The translations under genes and the position numbers were made by a program. From positions 1 to 63,109 of the forward strand of contig JAKPKV010000038.1 of the NCBI GenBank assembly GCA_029553475.1: a DNA stretch of 63,109 nucleotides, given 5' to 3'. Shown piece by piece: positions 9,251 through 16,497 of the stretch (position 1 is the stretch's first letter; every line of letters begins with the position of its first letter). This stretch comes from Armatimonadota bacterium (lineage in GTDB: Bacteria > Armatimonadota > Hebobacteria > CAIYQO01). Under the pieces are notes generated by a model. The model saw only the letters and a list, made by a program, of their open reading frames with translations. It did no database searches and was not told where the DNA came from.

Positions 9251-10864
9251 ATGCGGCGACGACGGATACTGCTGATCTTTATTGCTGTGATACTGCTTGG
9301 CGGCGCTTTGGCGATGGCGCATTTTCTCCATGCCCGCGGCGGTGCGGTATCGCTCGCGAGGCCGGCGCGCGCCTCCACGCCGGCATTGCCCGCCGCGATG
9401 CCGTTGCCGGATGGCGTGGCATGGGCGGAGATCGTCATCAGCGCCGATGGGCGCCACCTCGCTTTCGCTGCCCGTGACGCCGATGGCGCGACGCGGGTGC
9501 TGCGCGATGGCGAGATATTTGCCGCGCACCCCGCCACGGAGACCATCTACCGCCCGTCTTTTGTGATCGGCTGCATGGCAATGCCGGTGAATTCGCTGAC
9601 ATTGAGCGCCGATGGCTCGCGTATCGGCTATCTGCTCGAGATCAAGGAACCTGCCGACCCGGCTACCGCGGATCGTACTTTCCCCCTGCGCCGGGCCGTG
9701 GTGATTGATGGGAAGCGCTCGGGTGAGTATCTGGACGCCACCCCGCCGATCTTTAACGCCGATGGGACGCAGGTGGCGTATGCCGCGCACGAGCAGGGCA
9801 TCGGCTGGCGCATCTGGCGTAACGGGACGCCGGGACGCTCTTTCGAGCAGATCGCCCTGGGCGGCAGACAGGCGGCGGCGAAGTTCGCCCCGGACTGGAT
9901 GCAAAACGATTCAGGTTTTTCCGCCGATGGGCGCCATTTCTGTTATACCGGGTATCGGAAAGATGGCTGGTACGCGGTGGTGGATGATGCGGAATATGGC
10001 CCGTACGCGCGCATCCAGGGGCTGACGTTCGCCGGGGATGGCGGCGGAACCCATCTGTTCGGCTTTGTCGCGGCGCATCCTGACGGCACCATGGCCCTGG
10101 TGGTGGACGGCACGGTCGAACGAGGATATGCGCGGATCATCGGCCCGGTGTTCAGCGCCGACGGCGAGCGCATGACCTTCGCCGCCAGGCGTGCGACGGA
10201 GCGCGCCGATGTCATCGCAGGCATCGGCGAGAGAGATTTGATCGTGGACGGGACGGTGCGGACGCCGCCGGTGTTGAACGCTGACGGCACGCATGTGGCG
10301 TATCTCGTCTATGGGGCGAAGGGGGAATCGGCGGTCTGGCTCGATGGGGCGCGCGTCTATAGCCCGCCCGCGGGCGCACCCGCCCTGGGCACCAATCTCA
10401 TCACCTCCTTCACCTTCACCCCGGATGGGGAAAGCGTGGTGTTTTCCGACGGTCACGCGCTGGTTGTACGCGGCAAGGTGACGGCGGCATATCCTCGCGC
10501 CTCTTGGCGGTATGCGTTCACGCCCGATGGCAAGCTGGCCTATGTCCGCTATACCGATGATGGGAAACAACGGGTGGTCATCGGTGATCGCGCCTATCCG
10601 CCGGTCGAGGGCACCGTGATGGGTCTGACGTTCTCGCCGGACGGTGATCTCCTCTACGCGGCCGACTCCTGGACGCCTGGCAGTACGCGCGGCGACACAT
10701 CCCGCGTGAATATCTACGTGAACGACGCGCTGCATGGCAGCTATGACCTCATGCTGCCGTTTCCCTACGATATCCAGCCGCGCTTCTTCTTTGATGCGCC
10801 TGACCGCGCCCATTACTTTGCCGTGCGCGACGGACAGATCCACCGGGTAGCGGTGGCACTGTAG
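9251..10864 (+). CDS. Membrane-anchored TolB/WD40-like beta-propeller protein
   Basis: 537 aa. An N-terminal basic stretch (MRRRR) and one hydrophobic segment (ILLIFIAVILLGGALAMA) indicate an uncleaved anchor or signal peptide, with the rest outside the membrane. The body carries about nine repeats of the PD40 type, each with an F/L-S/N-A/P-D-G core followed by a beta strand (SADGRHLAF, NADGTQVAY, FSADGERMTF, FTPDGESVVF, FSPDGDLLY and others). Such propellers usually bind proteins or ligands, and no catalytic residue can be assigned. I chose the ATG at 9251, not the upstream 9227, because GGAGGGAG sits about 8 bases before it and the signal segment then begins at once. Confidence 0.7.
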   Translation: MRRRRILLIFIAVILLGGALAMAHFLHARGGAVSLARPARASTPALPAAMPLPDGVAWAEIVISADGRHLAFAARDADGATRVLRDGEIFAAHPATETIYRPSFVIGCMAMPVNSLTLSADGSRIGYLLEIKEPADPATADRTFPLRRAVVIDGKRSGEYLDATPPIFNADGTQVAYAAHEQGIGWRIWRNGTPGRSFEQIALGGRQAAAKFAPDWMQNDSGFSADGRHFCYTGYRKDGWYAVVDDAEYGPYARIQGLTFAGDGGGTHLFGFVAAHPDGTMALVVDGTVERGYARIIGPVFSADGERMTFAARRATERADVIAGIGERDLIVDGTVRTPPVLNADGTHVAYLVYGAKGESAVWLDGARVYSPPAGAPALGTNLITSFTFTPDGESVVFSDGHALVVRGKVTAAYPRASWRYAFTPDGKLAYVRYTDDGKQRVVIGDRAYPPVEGTVMGLTFSPDGDLLYAADSWTPGSTRGDTSRVNIYVNDALHGSYDLMLPFPYDIQPRFFFDAPDRAHYFAVRDGQIHRVAVAL

Positions 10865-11003
10865 CATGATGTGATCACCATCGCGGGGGCCGTCACCGCC
10901 TGGCCCGACGACGCTGACCGCGCGGCGCGGCCTTGCCTGCTGCAACCGCCAGCGGGTAAGATACGTATGGAGATCAGACCCCATCTCACCAAAGGAGTCG
11001 CGT

Positions 11004-12236
11004 ATGCGCCGTCTCATCCCGTTTTTCGTGTGCGGGTGCTGCCTGGGCGCGCTGTATCTGGGCACGCTCTTCCTCGGCGGCGCGCCGAAAGCCTCCGCCG
11101 CGGATTGGCCGCGCTTCCTGGGGCCGGCTGCCACCGGCGTCTCCCCGGAGACCGGCATTCATCAGCGCTGGCAGCAAAACCCGCCGAAGGTACTGTGGAA
11201 GGTCGCCCTGACGGATAACGGGTACGCCGGGCCCGCGGTGGCCGGCAAGCGCGTCTTCATCGTGGATCACCAGGGGGATCAGGATATTCTGCGCATGCTC
11301 GATCTGCGCACCGGCGAGGAGAAGGGGCGCTACAGCTACCCCGAGCCCGCCCGCGAGAATTACGGCTTCGCCCGCTGTACGCCGCTCATTGTCAACGACA
11401 AAATCTACACCGTCAGCTATTCCGGCACCGTGCTCTGCCTGGACCTGAACACCGGCAAGCCGGCGTGGACGCGCAATCTGGTGCGGGAGTTCGGCGGTCG
11501 CATCATTGACTGGGGCTATTCCTGGTCCATGATCATTGACGATAACAAGCTCATCGTGCAGCCGGGCGGCCCCAATGCCGCGGTGGCCGCGCTCGATCCC
11601 GCCACCGGCGCCACCGTCTGGGCCGGCGGCGGCAGCGACAAAAACGGCTACGCCACGCCGGTGGTCGCCACGCTGAACGGCAAGAAGCAGTACGTCATCT
11701 TCACCGCCGAACGGCTGATGGGCGTGGACCCGGCCAATGGCCGGATGATCTGGTCTTTCCCCTGGAAGACGGGGTGCGATGTCAACGCCGCGACGCCGAT
11801 CGTGATGGGGAATACCATCCTCATCACCACCAACTACGGGCATGGCACGGCGTTGGTGGAGGTCAATGGCGCCGCCGCGCGGCAGGTGTGGAAGAACGGC
11901 ATCATGTCGCGCTTCACCACGCCGCTCTATCTTGACGGCTACTGCTACGTCACCACCGAGGCGAACAAGCTCACCTGCTTTGACCCGAAAACGGGCGAGA
12001 CGAAATGGGCGCAATCCGGATTCGGCTGGGGTGGTCTCTGCGCGGTGGACGGCGTGATCATCGCCTGCGACGGCAATTCCGGCGACGTGGTGATGTTCGA
12101 CGCCGATCCCTCCGCATACCGGGAGCTGGGCCGCGTGAAACCGCTGGGCGGGCAAAGCTGGACCGCCCCCATCGTCGCGGACGGCACGCTCATCGTGCGC
12201 AACAAGAAAGCCATCGTGGCGCTGGCGTTGAAATAG
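11004..12236 (+). CDS. Exported PQQ-binding-like beta-propeller protein
   Basis: 410 aa with an N-terminal signal peptide containing a CGCCLGALYLG segment. The cysteines there could mark a lipoprotein, but no clean lipobox is seen. The mature protein begins with the DWPRFLGP...GVSPETG block that introduces PQQ-like (quinoprotein-type) propellers in Planctomycetota- and Armatimonadota-like genomes. Repeats with the D-x-x-T-G pattern follow (DLRTGEEKG, DLNTGKPAW, DPATGATVW, DPKTGETKW). Cofactor-coordinating residues cannot be confirmed, so this may be a structural propeller, not a dehydrogenase. The AAAGGAG site is 6 bases upstream of the ATG. A strong hairpin closes the gene. Confidence 0.8.
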   Translation: MRRLIPFFVCGCCLGALYLGTLFLGGAPKASAADWPRFLGPAATGVSPETGIHQRWQQNPPKVLWKVALTDNGYAGPAVAGKRVFIVDHQGDQDILRMLDLRTGEEKGRYSYPEPARENYGFARCTPLIVNDKIYTVSYSGTVLCLDLNTGKPAWTRNLVREFGGRIIDWGYSWSMIIDDNKLIVQPGGPNAAVAALDPATGATVWAGGGSDKNGYATPVVATLNGKKQYVIFTAERLMGVDPANGRMIWSFPWKTGCDVNAATPIVMGNTILITTNYGHGTALVEVNGAAARQVWKNGIMSRFTTPLYLDGYCYVTTEANKLTCFDPKTGETKWAQSGFGWGGLCAVDGVIIACDGNSGDVVMFDADPSAYRELGRVKPLGGQSWTAPIVADGTLIVRNKKAIVALALK

Positions 12237-12262
12237 CCGTCAGCGTATCCGGCGCGGAGAGG

Positions 12263-12298
12263 CCGCCGCCCTGTTCACCGTGACGAACAGGGCGGCGG
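12263..12298 (+). terminator. GC-rich hairpin followed by a short T run
   Basis: Perfect 14-bp arms (12263-12276 and 12285-12298) with an eight-base loop, followed by TTTGT. It lies 26 bp after the propeller gene stop codon and before the next gene. Typical intrinsic terminator shape. Confidence 0.75.
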
Positions 12299-12385
12299 TT
12301 TGTCGCAATATGCACACGTGACCGGTGCCGACGGGGCGTATACTCGCGAAAACGCATGGCCTCGCACGGCGCCTGGAGGTGAGCG

Positions 12386-14008
12386 GTGAAGCCGGATAAG
12401 GCGAAAGAGGCAGGCGTGAAGCGCGCCGTCCCGCTGGTCATGACCGCGGACATCGCCTTCGCCATGGATACGGAGGCGATTAACGCGCGGGATGCCTGCG
12501 GCCGCAATGCGCTGTTCCTCGCGGTCATGCAGGGCGCGCCGGAAATCGTGGATATCCTGCTGCAGCGCCACGCCGAGACGGACGTGCACGATCACCTGGG
12601 GCGCACGCCGCTGCATGAAGCGGTGGCGCAGAGCAATCCGCTGATCATCATCCACCTGCTGGATTTCGGCGCCGACATTGACGCGCCTACCCGCCTCAAG
12701 CAGACGCCCCTCTTTTTTGCCGTGCGCTTTGGCTTTCGCGACGTGGTAGAGATGTTGCTGGAACGCGGCGCGCAGGTCAACGCGCGGGATGTCTACGGGC
12801 GCACGCCGCTGCACGAGGCGATTGATACCGAAAATCTGCGCCTGGTTGAAATCCTGCTGCGCCATCATGCCGATCCGTGTGTGCAGAACGACCGCGGAGA
12901 GGATGCGCTGGCTACCGCGCAGGCGCATGGGTATGCCGCGATCGTCGCCGTGCTGCAGCGCGCCATGGCCGGGCGCGCGCGGGCGCCGGTCACGGAGCCG
13001 CTACCCGCACAGCCCGCACCTGAAGCGCCGCCTCCTGCTGAAATCCCCGTCATGGTAACTGAGGAACCGCCACCTCCTGTCGCGGCGCCTGTCGAGACGG
13101 TTGACGCACCGCCGTCAAGTCCGTCGTTGCCAGCGGTCTCACTGGATGCCGTGCTGGACGCGCTGCCGGGCAGCGTCTACCTGCTGCATCCCGATGGCAC
13201 GTATGCTTACCTGTCGCCGGCTGCCGCGCGGCGGCTGGCGGTGGCGCCGGAAAGCTGCCTGGGCAAGCCGTGGAACTGCGTGCCGCTGCCCCCGCAGGCG
13301 GCGGTGCCGTTTGCGGTGCGGCGACAGGAAGTCATCAGCACGGGCGAGGCGGTGTCCGGCGGATTGCGTATCGTCGGGGAACAGGGGTGTCGCTGGTACG
13401 ATTACACGGTGTCGCCGCTTTGCGATGCCGCGGGCGCGCTGGCGTATGTGATGGTGACGCTACGCGAAAATCCGGCGCGTCTCGCGCTCGAGGAACAGCT
13501 CACCCGCGCGCACTATGCGCTCCACGAGACGGAGACCAAGCTCAGTCGCGCGCGCACGGCGTATGAGCTGCTGGAGCGCGCCAGTCAGGCCGCACGGCTG
13601 GCCGACCAGGCCTTTCACGGCGCGGGGGTGCTGCTGGCGCTGCTCGATGCCAACGGGCATATCCTGCGCGCCAATCACGCCTGTGAAGCCGCCAGCGGGC
13701 AGCCGGAGCGCGCGCTGCGCGGGGAAGCGTTCTGGGCGGCGCTGGTGACGCCTGATGAAGCGGCGCGCGCGCGGGACGCCTTCGCGCGGGCGCTGGCCGC
13801 GCCGCCGTGCGCCTGCCGCCTGGTGCTCGCCGGCGGCGATACGTCGCGCCGCCAGGTGGAGTGGCTGCTGACGACGCTGACCGATGCGGACGGCGCGATG
13901 ACCGGCGTGGTCTGCGCCGGGCGGATATCCGCGGTTGCGGAAGTGGAAACGGCGCCGGTGCTCCTGCTCCCGGAAGAGGAGGAGGAACACCGGCAATCCG
14001 CGGCATAA
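12386..14008 (+). CDS. Ankyrin-repeat protein with two PAS domains and no output domain
   Basis: 540 aa, cytoplasmic. Residues about 32-190 form five ankyrin repeats (NARDACGRNALFLAV, HDHLGRTPLHEAV, NARDVYGRTPLHEAI are clear units). A proline-rich linker follows (about 195-245), then a PAS domain (about 250-370, LLHPDGTYAYLSPAAARR), a coiled coil (about 370-410) and a second PAS domain (about 410-520, LLDANGHILRANHACE). The C-terminus ends in an acidic EEEEEH tail. No histidine kinase, cyclase or DNA-binding domain is present, so the PAS sensors must signal through a partner, perhaps via the ankyrin surface. The GTG start is set by an adjacent GGAGGTGAG site. Ligands are unknown. Confidence 0.8.
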   Translation: MKPDKAKEAGVKRAVPLVMTADIAFAMDTEAINARDACGRNALFLAVMQGAPEIVDILLQRHAETDVHDHLGRTPLHEAVAQSNPLIIIHLLDFGADIDAPTRLKQTPLFFAVRFGFRDVVEMLLERGAQVNARDVYGRTPLHEAIDTENLRLVEILLRHHADPCVQNDRGEDALATAQAHGYAAIVAVLQRAMAGRARAPVTEPLPAQPAPEAPPPAEIPVMVTEEPPPPVAAPVETVDAPPSSPSLPAVSLDAVLDALPGSVYLLHPDGTYAYLSPAAARRLAVAPESCLGKPWNCVPLPPQAAVPFAVRRQEVISTGEAVSGGLRIVGEQGCRWYDYTVSPLCDAAGALAYVMVTLRENPARLALEEQLTRAHYALHETETKLSRARTAYELLERASQAARLADQAFHGAGVLLALLDANGHILRANHACEAASGQPERALRGEAFWAALVTPDEAARARDAFARALAAPPCACRLVLAGGDTSRRQVEWLLTTLTDADGAMTGVVCAGRISAVAEVETAPVLLLPEEEEEHRQSAA

Positions 14009-14023
14009 CGCGCCGCGCGAGCG

Positions 14024-14482
14024 TTACAGCTTCAGATCAATGATCGCCGATACGCCGGCGCCATTCACCCGGGCCAGGCTGCTGCCCGGCATCTTCGTGC
14101 TGATGGGGATGAGCAGCATGCCGCCGGCTTTCCCCATTTTGCCCTCCACTGCGGCCAGCGCCTGCACTTTCTGCACGGCGTGCGCGGCGCCCACGACCTG
14201 GGCCGCGCCGATGTAGGCCCCCTGCCCGACGGAGAAGATGGGCACGACCTTCGTCTGCCCGGCGGCCTCCGCCTTGCGCGCGCTCAGCAGGTCGTTGATG
14301 ACGTGGTTGATCTGCGGGCCGAGCTGGCTCACCGCCAGCAGTACGCCTCCCACTTTCAGCACGTCGGTGGCGCCGATTTTCAGGGCGTGCGCCGGACGTA
14401 GGGAAACGCTCATCGCCAGCGCGCCGACGAGGAACGCGCCGGTCACCGCCAACGCAATACTGCGGAATCGTCCTGGTGTCAT
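14024..14482 (-). CDS. Small exported protein, paralogue of its upstream neighbour
   Basis: 152 aa. The N-terminus has a signal peptide (IALAVTGAFLVGALAMSVSL, then AHA). I do not recognise a named family. The mature part is small and alanine/valine/glycine rich, with a core KVVPIFSVGQG ... QVVGAA ... KVQALAAVEG and ending AIIDLKL. The neighbouring gene encodes the same core (KIVPILSVGNP ... QVTGPA ... KVKAVLQLEG ... GVIDYQL), so the two are diverged tandem duplicates. The AAGGAGG site precedes the ATG. The two genes are 12 bp apart and probably cotranscribed. A beta-rich extracytoplasmic binding or structural role is possible, but this is a guess. Confidence 0.75.
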   Translation of the reverse strand: MTPGRFRSIALAVTGAFLVGALAMSVSLRPAHALKIGATDVLKVGGVLLAVSQLGPQINHVINDLLSARKAEAAGQTKVVPIFSVGQGAYIGAAQVVGAAHAVQKVQALAAVEGKMGKAGGMLLIPISTKMPGSSLARVNGAGVSAIIDLKL

Positions 14483-14494
14483 GGTCTTGCCTCC

Positions 14495-14974
14495 TTATCG
14501 GCCATGCGTGCAGCCGCGGTGGTGGCGGTGGCTGGGCGCGGCTTTGCGCGGGGATTTTGCGTGAGGCTTCGCTTTCGCCTTCGCCGCCGGCTTGGCGGTC
14601 TTCTTTTTCGCAAAATCCATCAACTGGTAGTCAATGACGCCGGTCACCGCCGTACCCTGCACGCGGCGCAGGTCCGTCATGCTGTTCGAGGGGATGAGCA
14701 GTTTCGCGCGCGCGCTGGTGAAGTCACCCTCAAGCTGCAGCACGGCTTTCACTTTCGGCACGTGCGTGGCGGGGCCGGTGACCTGCGCCAGTCCCATCTT
14801 CACGCCGGGATTGCCGACGCTGAGGATGGGCACGATTTTGGTGCTCACCCGCGTCCATGCCGGCCAGACCCCCGCCGCCTCCGCGACGCTGACCAGCAGG
14901 ACGGCGCCGCCCAGCAGCAGCGCCAGGCCCACGGCGACAATCGCCGCCCGGGGCCATCCGTTCTTTGGCCTCAT
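14495..14974 (-). CDS. Small exported protein with basic C-terminal tail, tandem paralogue
   Basis: 159 aa from the ATG at 14974, which has an excellent AAAGGAGG site. The frame is open further upstream but without such a site. It has a signal peptide or anchor (AAIVAVGLALLLGGAVLLVSV), then the core domain shared with the next gene downstream (KIVPILSVGNPG, KVKAVLQLEG, AKLLIPSNSM, GVIDYQL). Unlike its paralogue it carries a lysine/alanine/histidine-rich tail (KKKTAKPAAKAKAK, then HRHHRG). That tail could bind polyanions such as nucleic acid, teichoic or acidic polysaccharide, or metal through its histidines. No family name is known to me. Confidence 0.75.
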   Translation of the reverse strand: MRPKNGWPRAAIVAVGLALLLGGAVLLVSVAEAAGVWPAWTRVSTKIVPILSVGNPGVKMGLAQVTGPATHVPKVKAVLQLEGDFTSARAKLLIPSNSMTDLRRVQGTAVTGVIDYQLMDFAKKKTAKPAAKAKAKPHAKSPRKAAPSHRHHRGCTHGR

Positions 14975-15222
14975 GGCTGTCCTCCTTTGGGAACCGGTGA
15001 TGAAACCTGCTGTCCGATAGGGGGGAGAGGGACGGCTGGTGGAAGGCGCGCATACCGGCGTGATGGTCGGCATGACGCTCCCCTGAATGTAGAGGAGTTA
15101 TTCCTGATCCGTGACGTCCGTAAACATCATGCGCGTTGCCGGCTTGGCGGTGTCGCCACTGTGGTGGGAAAGGAAGGCGAAATGCCCCGGCGAAACAAAA
15201 GACCGAAAGCGAGGAAAGTCCC

Positions 15223-16320
15223 GTGAACGTCAACATCGTCGTCCTGCCCGGTGACGGCATCGGCCCGGAAGTGACCGCCGAAGGCGTGCGCGTGCTGCAC
15301 GCCGTGGCCGCGCGGTTCGGTCATGCGTTTGCGCTGTCCGAGGCGCTCATCGGCGGCGCCGCCATTGACAGGACCGGCACGGCGCTGCCCGCGGAGACGC
15401 TGGCGGCGTGCCGCGCGGCCGACGCCGTGCTGCTGGGCGCGGTCGGCGGCCCGCAGTGGGATCACCCGGACGCGCCGGCGCGCCCGGAACAAGGGCTGCT
15501 GGCGATCCGCAAAGCGCTCGACCTGTTCGCCAATCTTCGGCCCGTGTCGGTGCATCCCCGCCTGACCGCCTCCTCGCCGTTGCGGCCTGAGCGGTTGGCG
15601 GGGGTGGAGATGCTCGTCGTGCGTGAATTGACCGGTGGCATCTACTTCGGCGAGCGCGGGCGCAAGCAGCTTGCCGGCAGCGAGGAGTTTGTCTTCGATA
15701 CGCTGGCCTATTCCGAGCGCGAGGTGGGACGGCTGGTGCGCGTGGCGGCGACGCTGGCGCGGACCCGCCGAAAAACACTCACCTCCGTGGACAAGGCGAA
15801 CGTGCTGGAAACCTCGCGCCTCTGGCGGCGGGTGGCCACCCGCGTGGTGGCGGAGGAGTTCCCCGACATCGAGCTCGAGCATATCCTGGTAGACGCCTGC
15901 GCCATGCACCTGCTGCGCCGTCCCGCCGATTTCGATGTCATCATGACGGAGAATATGTTCGGCGATATCCTCACCGACGAAGCCTCCATGCTCGCCGGCT
16001 CCCTGGGCCTGCTCCCCTCGGCGTCGCTGGGCGTGGAGACGGGCGGCGCCACCCGCATGGGGCTGTATGAACCGATCCACGGCTCCGCGCCGGATATCGC
16101 CGGCCGCGGCATCGCCAACCCGCTGGCCGCCATCCTCAGCGTCGCCATGCTGCTGCGCTTCTCGCTGCGCCTGGAGGCGGAAGCCCGCGCCGTGGACGCG
16201 GCGGTCGCGGCCGCGGTGGACGCCGGCTTCGTCACCGGCGACATCGCCGCCCCCGGCGAGACGCCGCGCTCGACGGAAGAGGTGGGCCGCGCGGTCGCGG
16301 AACGGGTGGCCGCGGGATAA
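15223..16320 (+). CDS. leuB: 3-isopropylmalate dehydrogenase
   Basis: 365 aa, normal length for LeuB. It oxidises and decarboxylates (2R,3S)-3-isopropylmalate with NAD in leucine synthesis. Visible family blocks are [10 protein letters not shown] at the N-terminus, [42 protein letters not shown], the metal and substrate aspartate block [11 protein letters not shown], and [18 protein letters not shown] near the cofactor site. The GTG at 15223 is chosen because a GAGGAAAG site precedes it and the family begins with [12 protein letters not shown]-like sequence; an upstream ATG at 15136 would add about 29 unrelated residues. leuC, leuD and leuA are not adjacent. Isocitrate or tartrate dehydrogenases are less likely given the GGIYFGE block. 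Confidence 0.93.
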   Translation: MNVNIVVLPGDGIGPEVTAEGVRVLHAVAARFGHAFALSEALIGGAAIDRTGTALPAETLAACRAADAVLLGAVGGPQWDHPDAPARPEQGLLAIRKALDLFANLRPVSVHPRLTASSPLRPERLAGVEMLVVRELTGGIYFGERGRKQLAGSEEFVFDTLAYSEREVGRLVRVAATLARTRRKTLTSVDKANVLETSRLWRRVATRVVAEEFPDIELEHILVDACAMHLLRRPADFDVIMTENMFGDILTDEASMLAGSLGLLPSASLGVETGGATRMGLYEPIHGSAPDIAGRGIANPLAAILSVAMLLRFSLRLEAEARAVDAAVAAAVDAGFVTGDIAAPGETPRSTEEVGRAVAERVAAG

Positions 16321-16347
16321 TGGGTGATGCGCCGGCAATGCCGGGAC

Positions 16348-16366
16348 CGCGGACGTACAGTCCGCG
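16348..16366. terminator. Short hairpin after leuB
   Basis: A 7-bp stem (CGCGGAC / GTCCGCG) with a five-base loop, 28 bp after the leuB stop codon. There is no T tract, so support is positional only. Confidence 0.3.
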
Positions 16367-16429
16367 CGACCTGTCCATGACGGCGTCACCTGTCGCGCGG
16401 ATGACAAATCCACGCCGCCGGTGCCGCGC

Positions 16430-16459
16430 TTTACAAGCCGATTGACCGATGGGTATAGT
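16430..16459 (+). promoter_or_regulatory. Sigma70-like promoter for the nucleotidyltransferase-kinase gene
   Basis: TTTACA (16430-16435) and TATAGT (16454-16459) are separated by 18 bp, 38 bp upstream of the ATG. Both boxes are close to consensus, and this is the only good match in the 177-bp gap after leuB. Confidence 0.5.
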
Positions 16460-16497
16460 ACACCGTAGCAGATTACGCCGTACGTCGGAGCATCACC

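Noticed and set aside
15205-15225. GAGGAAAGTCCC resembling the conserved start of RNase P RNA
   Set aside because: The following sequence is the leuB coding region with no matching P4 partner. It is the leuB ribosome binding site.
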